This document shows positions 34,068 through 43,161 of a DNA stretch of 64,000 bases, piece by piece (within the stretch, counting starts at the first letter, position 1; each line of letters begins with the position of its first letter). Source of the stretch: CAZDQL01 sp964507325 (GTDB taxonomy: Bacteria; Planctomycetota; UBA1135; GCA-002686595); assembly GCA_964507325.1 (NCBI GenBank), contig CAZDQL010000011.1:35462-99461 (forward strand), in the 5' to 3' direction. The position numbers and the translations under genes were made by a program. The notes beneath the pieces were generated by a model. It made no database searches. It was not told the DNA's origin and saw only the letters and a list, made by a program, of their open reading frames with translations.

Positions 34068-36793
34068 GACGCTCTTGGTTGGCCCTCGCCGCCCTACCGC
34101 TGGCGGCGGCCGCGCCCCCCACAGACGATGGAGGGCTGGTCGCCGTGCAGGCGGGCACGCTGCACCTCGTCGATGGAGGTGCGGTGCTCGAGGACGGGAC
34201 GATCCTGATCCGTGACGGCAAGATCGAGGCGATTGGAACGGAGGTGGAGATCCCCTCCGGAGCGCGGGTCGTCGACTACGGCCCCGACGCGGTGATCGTT
34301 CCGGGTCTGGTCGCGGCGGATTCCTCCTACGGCTCGTCGCGAGCCGCGGAGCGTACCGCCTCGCCGAGCCTGCGCGCCCTCGACAACTTCGACCCCTACA
34401 GCGAGCTGCGCAGGGAGCTGCGCGCTGGCGTGACCAGCGTCTACCTGGCACCCGCCCGCGGGCGCCTGATCGCCGGTCAGGGAGCGGTCGTCAAGACCGG
34501 TGGTGAACCCGAGGACGATCGCGTCGTCAGCGACAGCGCGGTGATCCACGGCTCGATCTCCGCCGAGGCGAGAAGCACCCCCGGCTACTGGAAGCCCCCC
34601 GTGCCCGCCACGGTGGACGTCGGGCTGGGGGTGGAGCAGCCCCAACTCCCGCGCACCACCATGGGCGCGGAGGTCGCACTGCGCGAGCTCCTGGCTCTGG
34701 TCGGCGGGGATGAGGACCTGGTCGAGGAGTACGGCATCGAGACGGGGCCCGCCCTGCAGGCCCTAATGGAAGCCAAGCGCCCCTGGCGCATGGGCGCCCA
34801 CTCCCCCGAGGAGGTGCGCGCGCTCCTGGCCTTCTTCGCCGAGGCCGGTTTGCCCCTGGTGCTCGACGGCGCCCGTGGCGTCGACGAGGAGGCCGCGGCG
34901 GAGATCGCCGCCGCCGGCGTGCCGGTGATCGCCTCCGTGGCCACCCACGGCGGCTCCGATTTCGGCAAGGGGCCCGACGCCCCCTGGCCCAACACCCAGG
35001 TCGTCTCGACTTTGGCCGAGGCGGGGGTGAAGCTGGCGGTGTCGGGGCGTCGCCCCGGTGCCTTGCGTCTCGACCTCGCCCTGGCACGGCGCGGCGGGGG
35101 ACTCGACGAAACGTCGGCCCTGCGCGCGATCACCCTCGGCGCGGCGGAAGTGCTCGGCGTGGCGGATCAGGTGGGCAGTCTGACCCCCGGCAAGGACGCC
35201 GACCTGGCGGTTTTCAGCGGCCCGCCCCTCGAGATCACCAGCACGGTCCAGGCGACCTGGATCAGCGGCGAAGTGGTCTGGAAGGCGAAGGAGTCCGCCG
35301 CGGTCGTCCTCGAGGTGGACGAGCTGCACGTCGGTGACGGAAAGGTGCTGGCGCCGGGTCAGCTCTTGATGTCCGGTGGTCGCATCGTCGAGGTCGGCAC
35401 CCGCGTCGCGCACCCTTCCGGGGCGACCGTCGTGCGCGGAGCCGCGGCGATGCCGGGGATGATCGACACCCTCGGATACCTGGGCCTCGAGGGCTCCCAG
35501 AAGCCCTTCTCGACGCGCTTCGACCTGACCCGCCTGGTGGAGCCCGGGGACGAAGTCGATCGGCAGGTCGCGCGCTACGGCGTCACGACCGTCAACCTCG
35601 GGGGTCGCAGGGCCTCCGGGCAGACGATGGTCTACAAGCCAGCCGGCTCGGACCCGAGTCGGATGGTCGTCGACGCCGCGGCCACGATGCGCATGAAGTG
35701 GAGCGAGGATGTGCCCTCCGACGCCGGCGAGGCAGTGCGCAAGACCCTCGAGAAGGCGGCCGAGTACAAGCAGAAGTGGGAGGAGTACGAGAAGGCGATC
35801 GCCGCCTGGACTCCCCCCGAGCCCGAGGCGGCCGCAGAAGAGGAGGAAGAAGAAGAGGACGAAGACGCCGAGGAAGAAGAGGACGACGACAAGAAGAAGA
35901 AGAAGAAGGAGAAGTCGCCCCCACGTCCCGTCACCGGGGAGTGGAAGGGCAAGGCCACCGTCGGCGAAGAGGAACCCGCCCTGCGTCTGCGACTCCTGGA
36001 GCGCGACCTGGTCCTCGAGGGAACGCTGCGAGCCGAGGGCTTGGATGAGCTGATCTCCCTCGAGGGAGAGCGCGAGGAGTACGCAGTGCGTCTGCGCGGG
36101 CGCTCCAGCCTCGGCGACATCACGCTGGAGCTCGAGTTGGACGAGCAGAAGCTCACCGGCACGGGCCAGGTGGACGGCACCCAGGGAGAGGTCGCCTTGG
36201 AGCAGGTCTGCGAGGAGTATCCGGTGGCCAAGCGCCCCGAGCGGCGCCGCCCCGAGCCTCCCCCCAAGGACCCCAAGGGCAAGCCCAAGCCCCCGGGGAT
36301 CGACCCCAAGCTGGAGCCGATCCGTCAGGCGATGTTCGGCCGGGCGGCGGTGATCGTCGAGGTCGGACGAGAGGACGAGATCCTCGAGTGCGTGGCGGAG
36401 TTCGAGCGCTACGGCATCCGCCCGATCCTGTGGGGCGCCAGCGGCGCGCCGAAGGTGGCCGGGGCCCTGCGCGGACGCGTGGCCGGCATCCTGACCCGCT
36501 CGTCGGTGGTGACCCTCTCCCAGGCCGGCATTCCGGTCGCCTTCTACAGCCAGGCGGAGGAAGGGGCGGCGGAGCTCGCCCTGCAGGCCGCCAACGCCAT
36601 CGCTTCGGGGATGGGGTCCGGGGCCGCCTTGCGCGCCCTGACCGGCGACGCGGCCCGCATGCTGGCGATCGACGACCGGGTCGGCACCCTGGCGGAAGGC
36701 AAGGACGCGGACGTCCTGCTCCTGGACGGCAGCCCGCTCGACATCTCCTCGAGCGTGGTCAGGACCTGGGTGAACGGCGAGGAGGTCCGCTGA
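34064..36793 (+). CDS. amidohydrolase array gene E: double-domain amidohydrolase-like protein with embedded beta domain
   Basis: 909 residues, GTG 34064 overlapping gene D. A signal peptide (MRRSWLALAALPLAAAAP) is followed by two complete amidohydrolase-like units. Unit 1 is about 22-412 (VPGLVAADSSYG at the metal motif, GSLTPGKDADLAVFSG at the end). Unit 2 is about 413-909 (MPGMIDTLGYLG, and GTLAEGKDADVLLLDGSPLD near the C-terminus). Neither has H-x-H. Within unit 2 a helix (AEYKQKWEEYEKAIAAW), a Glu-rich then Lys-rich run (about 590-622) and a roughly 100-residue beta-rich domain (PVTGEWKGKATVGEEEPALR, later ITLELELDEQKLTGTGQVDG) are inserted at the family's usual helical insertion point. 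Probably a scaffold; no known function. Confidence 0.85.
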   Translation: MRRSWLALAALPLAAAAPPTDDGGLVAVQAGTLHLVDGGAVLEDGTILIRDGKIEAIGTEVEIPSGARVVDYGPDAVIVPGLVAADSSYGSSRAAERTASPSLRALDNFDPYSELRRELRAGVTSVYLAPARGRLIAGQGAVVKTGGEPEDDRVVSDSAVIHGSISAEARSTPGYWKPPVPATVDVGLGVEQPQLPRTTMGAEVALRELLALVGGDEDLVEEYGIETGPALQALMEAKRPWRMGAHSPEEVRALLAFFAEAGLPLVLDGARGVDEEAAAEIAAAGVPVIASVATHGGSDFGKGPDAPWPNTQVVSTLAEAGVKLAVSGRRPGALRLDLALARRGGGLDETSALRAITLGAAEVLGVADQVGSLTPGKDADLAVFSGPPLEITSTVQATWISGEVVWKAKESAAVVLEVDELHVGDGKVLAPGQLLMSGGRIVEVGTRVAHPSGATVVRGAAAMPGMIDTLGYLGLEGSQKPFSTRFDLTRLVEPGDEVDRQVARYGVTTVNLGGRRASGQTMVYKPAGSDPSRMVVDAAATMRMKWSEDVPSDAGEAVRKTLEKAAEYKQKWEEYEKAIAAWTPPEPEAAAEEEEEEEDEDAEEEEDDDKKKKKKEKSPPRPVTGEWKGKATVGEEEPALRLRLLERDLVLEGTLRAEGLDELISLEGEREEYAVRLRGRSSLGDITLELELDEQKLTGTGQVDGTQGEVALEQVCEEYPVAKRPERRRPEPPPKDPKGKPKPPGIDPKLEPIRQAMFGRAAVIVEVGREDEILECVAEFERYGIRPILWGASGAPKVAGALRGRVAGILTRSSVVTLSQAGIPVAFYSQAEEGAAELALQAANAIASGMGSGAALRALTGDAARMLAIDDRVGTLAEGKDADVLLLDGSPLDISSSVVRTWVNGEEVR

Positions 36794-36795
36794 CG

Positions 36796-38100
36796 GTGCG
36801 CCCGATCCCGCTCCTCCTGGCGCTCGTCGCCCTGCTGGTCCCCGCCTTCGCCGGCGGGGACTCGGGCGCGCGAGGTGCCGAGCGGGGTCTGGCGATCCTG
36901 ACCGCCAAGGCGCTGACGGTGCCGCCGGAGGGCCCGCAGGTGGTGGACAACGCCGTCCTGCTCATCCGCGAGGGACGCATCGAGGTCGTGGGGGTCCAGG
37001 GGGAGCTCGAGCTCCCCGCCGACTACGAGCTCCTCGACGTGGGCGATCGTTGGGTCGCGCCCGGGATCATCGATCTGCACACCCACATCGGAGGGCGGGA
37101 CTTCTTCACCAACGACATCAACGACATGGTCTACCTGACCAACCCCGGCTTGCGTGTCTCGACCTCGGTGGTACCCGAAAACAGGCACCTGATGACCGCC
37201 GTGGCCGGGGGGGTGACCCTGCTGCTCTACATCCCGGGCTCGGGCACGAACATCGGCGGGCACGGGATCCTGCTCAAGACCGGGCTGAAGAGCTACGAGC
37301 GCATGGTGGTGCGCGATCCCGGTTCTCTGAAGCTGGCCCAATCGGGCAACCCGGAGAGCTGGACGGTGGGGATCTTTCGCTCCTTCATGAACTGGCACAC
37401 GCGCTACACCGTGCGGCGCGGCCTCGGCTACGCCCGGCGTTGGGCCGACTACGAGGCGGGCCAGGGGCCACGCCCCGAGAAGGACCCCCAGTGGGAGGTG
37501 TTCCGCGATGTGCTGTCCAAGAAGACCCAGGTCTCGGTCCACACCCAGATCTTCCAGGTGGTCTTGATGACGGTCACGATGCTGAGCGAGGAGTTCGGCC
37601 TCGACGTATACATCGACCACGGCTCCTTCGACGGGTGGCGCGCAGCGGGTCCCGCCGCGCTGTCTGGGGTGCCCGCGATCTTGGGGCCGCGCGGGGTCTC
37701 CGCCCACATGGTGGTGGAGTACCGCCCCTCGATGTCGGTCGAGAACGACACCGACGGGGCCATCCTCGGGATGGCGGCCAAGTACCAGGAGGCGGGTCAC
37801 GAGATGATCGGCTTCAACACCGATGCCCCGGTCGTCCCCGCTGAGGAGGTCTCCCTCCAGGCCGCCATGGCCGTGCGCTACGGCTTCGACACCTCCCGCG
37901 CGCAGCACGTGCGTGGGCTCACGATCGTGCCCGCCCTCGCCGCCGGCCTCGCCGATCGGGTCGGCAGTCTGGAGCCGGGCAAGGACGCGGATCTGATCGT
38001 GGTGGACGGGGATCCGGCGGACCCGCGCACCACCGTCTTCATGACCTTCATCGAGGGGGAGCGGGTCTACGACAACGAGCGGGAGAAGCGCAGGTGGTGA
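36796..38100 (+). CDS. amidohydrolase array gene F: exported metal-dependent amidohydrolase
   Basis: 434 residues. GTG 36796 is preceded by GGAGG at the end of gene E (2-nt gap) and starts a signal peptide (VRPIPLLLALVALLVPAFAG). Metal ligands are retained: DLHTHIGG (H-x-H), VSVHTQIFQV, YIDHGSFDGW and GFNTDAPVVP (Asp). NIGGHGILLKTG and GSLEPGKDADLIVVDGDP are family signatures. Genes F, G and H are the most alike (NPGLRVS, IPGSGTNIGG, NTDAPVVP), pointing to recent tandem duplication. It should hydrolyse an amide, lactam or cyclic substrate outside the cytoplasm; the substrate is unknown. Confidence 0.9.
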   Translation: MRPIPLLLALVALLVPAFAGGDSGARGAERGLAILTAKALTVPPEGPQVVDNAVLLIREGRIEVVGVQGELELPADYELLDVGDRWVAPGIIDLHTHIGGRDFFTNDINDMVYLTNPGLRVSTSVVPENRHLMTAVAGGVTLLLYIPGSGTNIGGHGILLKTGLKSYERMVVRDPGSLKLAQSGNPESWTVGIFRSFMNWHTRYTVRRGLGYARRWADYEAGQGPRPEKDPQWEVFRDVLSKKTQVSVHTQIFQVVLMTVTMLSEEFGLDVYIDHGSFDGWRAAGPAALSGVPAILGPRGVSAHMVVEYRPSMSVENDTDGAILGMAAKYQEAGHEMIGFNTDAPVVPAEEVSLQAAMAVRYGFDTSRAQHVRGLTIVPALAAGLADRVGSLEPGKDADLIVVDGDPADPRTTVFMTFIEGERVYDNEREKRRW

Positions 38101-38135
38101 GGGTGCAGTTTCGATTCCCGGCAACGCATACGATC

Positions 38136-39401
38136 ATGAATCTCCATCGCGTTCTGTTCGCTCTGCTGCTCCTGGCTCCGGCCGCCGCCAACGCGCCCGG
38201 AACCGAAGGCGGGACGGGGCTGGCTCTGCTCACGCGCAAGGCCCTCATCTCCACCTACGAGGGACGCGGCGTCCTCGACAACGCGGCCATCCTGATCAAG
38301 GACGGGCACATCGAGGCGGTGGGTCCGGCGGCCGAGCTCGAGTTGCCCGAGGGCTACCAGCTGATCGACCTCGGTGAGCTGTGGGTCACGCCCGGCCTGA
38401 TCGACCTGCACGATCACTCGGCGGGCAATCTGATGGACCTGAACGACAGCGTCTATCTGACCAACCCCGGCCTGCGCGCAGCCCCCACCATCACGCCCGG
38501 CAACATGGCCATGCGACGCGCCCGGGCTGGTGGTGTGACGAGCGTCCTGTGCATTCCGGGCTCCGGCTCCAACATCAGCGGCTGGGGCATCCTGGTGCGG
38601 GGGGGCTTCGACACCTTCGAGGAGAACCTGATCCGCAACCCCGGTTCCCTCAAGCTCGCCCAGGCGGGCAACCCCGAGCGCGCCGCCCCCTGGTACCCGC
38701 GCCGGACCTTCATGAACTGGAACACCCGCAACACACTGCGGCGGGGGAAGGCCTACGCAAAGCGCTGGGAGGCCCACGAGCAGGGGCGCGGACCCAAGCC
38801 GGAGAGGGACCTGCAGTTCGACATCTTCCGAGACCTCCTCGAAGACAGCATTCAGGTCTCGGTCCACACCCAGATCTACCAGGTGGTCAACATGACCATC
38901 GGGATGGTGGCCGAGGAGTTCGGGTTCTCTGTCTACATCGACCACGGGACCTTCGACGGTTTCCGCGCCGCGGCGCGCGCCGCGGAAGTCGGAGTCGGCG
39001 CCATCCTCGGCCCGCGGGCGGTCCAGGCCCCGATGCCCCCTATGGTCGACACCGACGGGAAGATCCTGGGCGTGGCCGCCGAGTACCAGGGGCGTGGCCA
39101 TCGCTACGTCGGGTTCAATACCGACGCACCGGTGGTGCCCCAGGAGGAGCTCACCCTGCAGGCCGCCATGGGGGTGCGCTACGGTTTCGACAACTCACGT
39201 ATGGGCGCCGTGCGCGGGCTGACGATCGTGCCCGCCCTGACCGCCGGTCTCGACGGGGCGATCGGCAGCATCGAGCCCGGCAAGGAGGCCGACCTGATCG
39301 TCACCACCGGCGACCCGGTCGACCCGCGCTCCTCGGTCGAGATGGTCTTCCAGCGCGGGCACAAGGTCTACGACGCCAAGGAGGGCAAGCGCCTCTGGTG
39401 A
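38136..39401 (+). CDS. amidohydrolase array gene G: exported metal-dependent amidohydrolase
   Basis: 421 residues. ATG 38136 begins a good signal peptide (MNLHRVLFALLLLAPAAANA); an in-frame GTG at 38094 would add a non-signal leader overlapping gene F. The metal ligands are present: DLHDHSAG, VSVHTQIYQV, YIDHGTFDGF and GFNTDAPVVP. In IPGSGSNISGWGILVRGG the usual GGxG has changed. The helical insert is short (YAKRWEAHEQGRGPKPERD). It is clearly paralogous to F and H. The stop overlaps gene H by 1 nt. Confidence 0.9.
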   Translation: MNLHRVLFALLLLAPAAANAPGTEGGTGLALLTRKALISTYEGRGVLDNAAILIKDGHIEAVGPAAELELPEGYQLIDLGELWVTPGLIDLHDHSAGNLMDLNDSVYLTNPGLRAAPTITPGNMAMRRARAGGVTSVLCIPGSGSNISGWGILVRGGFDTFEENLIRNPGSLKLAQAGNPERAAPWYPRRTFMNWNTRNTLRRGKAYAKRWEAHEQGRGPKPERDLQFDIFRDLLEDSIQVSVHTQIYQVVNMTIGMVAEEFGFSVYIDHGTFDGFRAAARAAEVGVGAILGPRAVQAPMPPMVDTDGKILGVAAEYQGRGHRYVGFNTDAPVVPQEELTLQAAMGVRYGFDNSRMGAVRGLTIVPALTAGLDGAIGSIEPGKEADLIVTTGDPVDPRSSVEMVFQRGHKVYDAKEGKRLW

Positions 39402-40690
39402 TGATGCCCCCCCGTCCCCTCTTGCCCGCCCTCGTGGGCGTCCTCCTGGCTGGCCTGGCGGCCGGTGATGGAGAGGCTCTGGCCACCGCCGGAGCGGAGG
39501 GGGGAGAGGGTCTGGCCCTGCGGGCGACCAAGGCGATCGTCGCCGCGGCGGAGGGTACCCAGGTCATCGACCAGGCACTGGTCCTGGTGCGCGACGGTCG
39601 CATCGAGGCCGTGGGATCGGCGCAGGACCTGGAGGTTCCCCAGGACTACGCGCTGCTCGATCTCGGGGCGAGCTGGCTGATGCCGGGGATGGTCGACATC
39701 CACAGCCACGCCGGTGGCACGCGGGGCGACATCAACGACATGGTCTATCAGACCAACCCCGGGCTGCGCGTCTCGGCGGCTGTCGTTCCCGCCAACTCCG
39801 GGTTGCAGAGGCCGATCGCGGCCGGCATCACGTCCATCCTCTTCATCCCCGGGTCCGGCACGAACATCGGCGGGCAGGGGTTCTTGATGAAGACCGGCCT
39901 GGAGGAGTTCGAACGCGCTCGCCTGCGCGATCCCGGCTCGATGAAGCTCGCCCAGGGGGACAACCCCACGCGCTGGGGGTACCGCATGGGCCGCGTGCTC
40001 ATGAACTACCACATGCGCTCGGCGATCCGCCGCGGTTTGGCCTACGCCGAGCGTTGGGAGGAGTTCGAGGCCGGTAGGGCCGAGCGCCCGGAGCGGGACA
40101 TCCAGCTCGACATCTTCCGCGAGCTGGCGAGCCATCGAACCCAGATCTCCGTCCACACGCAGTACTACCAGCTGGTGATGATGAGCGTCTTGATGCTCGC
40201 GCGGGAGTACGGCTTCGACGTCTACATCGACCACGGCTCCTTCGACAGCTACCTGACGACGCCGATCGCCATCGAAAACGGGGTGGCGGCGATCCTCGGG
40301 CCGCGCGAAGTGATGGTTCCCAGCCCGCCCCGCTACGACACCGACGGACAGATCCAAGGCACCGCCTGGGGATTCCAGCAGCGCGGCCATCCCCGCATCG
40401 GCTTCAACACCGACGCGCCGGTGGTGCCCCAGGAGGAGCTCCCCCTGCAGGCCGCCATGGGCGTGCGCTACGGCCTGGACGACGAGGAGATGATCGCGGT
40501 GCGGGGGATCACGATCGTGCCCGCCCTGACCGCGGGTCTCGACGAGCGGCTCGGCAGCCTCGAGCCCGGCAAGGACGCCGACCTGGTGGTGGTGAGTGGG
40601 AATCCGATCGATCCCCGCTCGCACGTGGAGCTGGTGTTCGTCGAAGGCGCCTGCATCTACGATGCAGAGGCGAACGGGAGGAGGTGGTAG
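39401..40690 (+). CDS. amidohydrolase array gene H: exported metal-dependent amidohydrolase
   Basis: 429 residues. ATG 39401 overlaps the stop of gene G; a second ATG follows immediately. The signal peptide is MMPPRPLLPALVGVLLAGLAAG. The ligands are DIHSHAGG, ISVHTQYYQL, YIDHGSFDSY and GFNTDAPVVP, so it is probably catalytic. INDMVYQTNPGLRVSAAVVP and FIPGSGTNIGGQGFLMKTG match gene F closely. Its stop codon TAG overlaps the GTG of gene I by 1 nt. Confidence 0.9.
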   Translation: MMPPRPLLPALVGVLLAGLAAGDGEALATAGAEGGEGLALRATKAIVAAAEGTQVIDQALVLVRDGRIEAVGSAQDLEVPQDYALLDLGASWLMPGMVDIHSHAGGTRGDINDMVYQTNPGLRVSAAVVPANSGLQRPIAAGITSILFIPGSGTNIGGQGFLMKTGLEEFERARLRDPGSMKLAQGDNPTRWGYRMGRVLMNYHMRSAIRRGLAYAERWEEFEAGRAERPERDIQLDIFRELASHRTQISVHTQYYQLVMMSVLMLAREYGFDVYIDHGSFDSYLTTPIAIENGVAAILGPREVMVPSPPRYDTDGQIQGTAWGFQQRGHPRIGFNTDAPVVPQEELPLQAAMGVRYGLDDEEMIAVRGITIVPALTAGLDERLGSLEPGKDADLVVVSGNPIDPRSHVELVFVEGACIYDAEANGRRW

Positions 40691-41922
40691 TGCGAGTCCC
40701 GCTTCACACGGGTGCGTTCCTGACCGCCCTCCTGACCCTCGCAGCGCCGGCGGTGGCCGAGGAGCCCCCCCTGGTCCTGATCGCCGGCAAGGTCCTGACG
40801 ATGGACGCCGAGGGCACCGTCCACAACCCCGGCATGCTCATCTGTCAGGGGCGCGAGTTGACCTACGTCGGAGCCCCCGTCGAGCCCCCCGCGGGCGCGC
40901 GCGTCATCGAGCTCCCCGACGGCTGGGTCAGCCCCGGGCTGCTGGACATCCACACTCACATCCAGGCCGGGGGCTTCCAGGACATCAACGACATGGTGCA
41001 GGCGGTGAATCCCGAGCTCCGCGCGCGGGCCGGGCTCATACCCGCCAATCCGCTGATCCGGCGCGCCTGCAACTCGGGCGTGACGACCGTCTTCGGCATC
41101 CCCGGCTCCGGCACCAACATGGGCGGGCTGGGCGTGCTGTACAAGACGAAGGCGCACGAGCACGCCTATTCGAAGATCGTCATGGCCGATCAGGGCGGCC
41201 TGAAGGTCTCCCAGGATTCCAACCCCCAAGGTCGCAACGCCACGGACTTCGGCGTCACCCGGGCGGGGCAGGGTTGGATTCTGACCGACATCAACGAGCG
41301 AGCCCTGTCCGCGCTGCGCCGGGACCATTACGACCCGGCCCTCGAGGACTTGAAGCGGGCGCTGTCGGGCGAGATTCCCGTGCTGATCCACACGGCCGGC
41401 TCGGAGGGCGTCATGAACTCCGCGCGCATGTGGGGCGTGGACTACGGCACCCGCTGCTTCGTCTCCCACGGCAGCTTCGACGGATGGAGGGCCGCCAAGG
41501 CCGTGGCCGGGATGGGCGTGCCCGTCAACCACGGACCGCGCACCATCGACTACCAAGCCGCCATGAACGGCCGTGTCAACGGCTCGAGCGCCGAGTACGT
41601 CGCCGCGGGGGTACCGCTCTTCTCACTGACCACCGACTCCAGCGTCATCCCCCAGGAGGAGCTCTTCCTGCAGGGCGCCATGAGCGCGCGCTACGGCGGG
41701 GACCCCTACACGATGCTGGAGGCGCTGACCACCAATCCAGCCCAGGTCTTCGGCATCGAAGGCCGCGTTGGCAGTCTCGAACCCGGCAAGGACGCGGACG
41801 TCGTCGTCCGGACGGGTGATCCCCTCGACCCCCGAGCCGCCGTCTTGCTGGTGTTGATCGACGGCGTGATCGAGTACGACCGAGAAGCGACGGACAGTGG
41901 TTCTGACCGAACGCGAAGGTGA
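40690..41922 (+). CDS. amidohydrolase array gene I: exported metal-dependent amidohydrolase
   Basis: 410 residues. GTG 40690 overlaps the stop of gene H, with GGAGG just upstream, and starts a signal peptide (VRVPLHTGAFLTALLTLAAPAVA). Metal ligands are DIHTHIQA, VLIHTAGSEG, FVSHGSFDGW and LTTDSSVIP. It shares DINDMVQAVNPELRARAGLI with F-H but is more divergent. The GSLEPGKDADVVVRTGDP end is typical. It is the last gene of the array that keeps the full ligand set. Confidence 0.9.
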   Translation: MRVPLHTGAFLTALLTLAAPAVAEEPPLVLIAGKVLTMDAEGTVHNPGMLICQGRELTYVGAPVEPPAGARVIELPDGWVSPGLLDIHTHIQAGGFQDINDMVQAVNPELRARAGLIPANPLIRRACNSGVTTVFGIPGSGTNMGGLGVLYKTKAHEHAYSKIVMADQGGLKVSQDSNPQGRNATDFGVTRAGQGWILTDINERALSALRRDHYDPALEDLKRALSGEIPVLIHTAGSEGVMNSARMWGVDYGTRCFVSHGSFDGWRAAKAVAGMGVPVNHGPRTIDYQAAMNGRVNGSSAEYVAAGVPLFSLTTDSSVIPQEELFLQGAMSARYGGDPYTMLEALTTNPAQVFGIEGRVGSLEPGKDADVVVRTGDPLDPRAAVLLVLIDGVIEYDREATDSGSDRTRR

Positions 41923-41928
41923 TCCACG

Positions 41929-43161
41929 ATGATTCTGACTCCCCTCATCCTGACCCTCGGCCCCGCAGCGGCACCTCCCCCGGTGCCCGGGGGGGAACTT
42001 CTGGCGATCCGCGCGCCCCGCGTGGAGGTCGGAAACTGCGAGACCCTGAGCAACGCCGTGATCCTGGTCGAAGGCGGCAAGATCGTGACGATCGGAGAAG
42101 ACCTGCCGATCGAGCGCGGCATCCCCGTCCTCGAGCTCGGTCCCGAGCAGGTGGTGATGCCAGGGCTGGTCAACTGCTACTCACGGGTAGGCATGACCGG
42201 CAGGGGGCACAACGACGCTCGGCCCTGGCTCCAGGCGTCGGACGAGCTCTACCCCCCCAGCTCTGCCTACGGCGACGTGCTGGAGGCCGGAGTCACGACC
42301 CTCGGGCAGTATCCGGCTGGCAACGGCATCCCGGGGCGGGCGGTGGTCGTGCGCCCCAAGGGGTCCAGCGCCGAGGAGATGGTGCTGCACGATCCCGCCT
42401 ACCTGAAGGTCCTCATGGCCTCGTCGCGCTCCGCCAAGCGCAACCTCAGTGAGGGCTTCAAGAAGGCGGACGCCTGGCTGGAGAAGGAGAAGAAGAACAA
42501 GGAGAAGTGGGACAAGGCCAAGGAGAAGTTCGACAAGGAGAAGGACAAGGAGAAGAAGGCCAAGCTCGATCCGGGTCCCTACAAGCCGATCGATCCCGAC
42601 CCCAAGGCCCAGTCCTTCCTCGAGCTTCGCTCCGGGGAGTTGAAGGCCCTCATCTCGATCCGCAGCGCCGGGGACTACCTGCACCTCCTGGACGCCATCG
42701 GAGAGGAGGAGTTCACCTGGGACCTGCGGGTGGTGATGACCCGCAACCTGGACCTGTTCCACGTCCTCGAGAAGATCGCCGAGCGGGAGCTGCGGGTGAC
42801 GATGGAGCCGGAGATCACCCTGCATCCCGGCACCATGCGCCAGCGCAACCTGCCCGCCGAGTTCGCACGCGCCGGGGCCAAGCTGGTGCTGGTGCCGCGC
42901 AGCGACTCGATCACGAGCCAGAGGGACTGGCTGCGTCACGTGGGCGAGGTCGTGGCGGCAGGACTCGACTACCAAACCGCCGTGCGCTCCATGACCTTGG
43001 AGCCGGCAGCCCTGCTGGGGGTCGAAGAGCGCCTAGGCAGTCTGGAAGTCGGCAAGGACGCGAACCTGTTGATCCTGAGTGGCGACCCCTTCGAGGTCGG
43101 CACGCAGATCGACGCCGTGATGTTGGACGGTGAATTCGTCCACGGAGAGGTGGAACTGTGA
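41929..43161 (+). CDS. amidohydrolase array gene J: amidohydrolase-like protein without HxH motif, Lys-rich coil
   Basis: 410 residues from ATG 41929, 6 nt after gene I, with an N-terminal hydrophobic signal (MILTPLILTLGPAAAPP). At the metal motif it reads MPGLVNCYSRVGM, so the ligands are lost. Residues about 178-212 form a strongly basic helix (FKKADAWLEKEKKNKEKW, then DKAKEKFDKEKDKEKKAK), again at the family's helical insertion point. The C-terminal signature is GSLEVGKDANLLILSGDP. The stop overlaps gene K. It resembles gene A in design. Confidence 0.85.
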   Translation: MILTPLILTLGPAAAPPPVPGGELLAIRAPRVEVGNCETLSNAVILVEGGKIVTIGEDLPIERGIPVLELGPEQVVMPGLVNCYSRVGMTGRGHNDARPWLQASDELYPPSSAYGDVLEAGVTTLGQYPAGNGIPGRAVVVRPKGSSAEEMVLHDPAYLKVLMASSRSAKRNLSEGFKKADAWLEKEKKNKEKWDKAKEKFDKEKDKEKKAKLDPGPYKPIDPDPKAQSFLELRSGELKALISIRSAGDYLHLLDAIGEEEFTWDLRVVMTRNLDLFHVLEKIAERELRVTMEPEITLHPGTMRQRNLPAEFARAGAKLVLVPRSDSITSQRDWLRHVGEVVAAGLDYQTAVRSMTLEPAALLGVEERLGSLEVGKDANLLILSGDPFEVGTQIDAVMLDGEFVHGEVEL

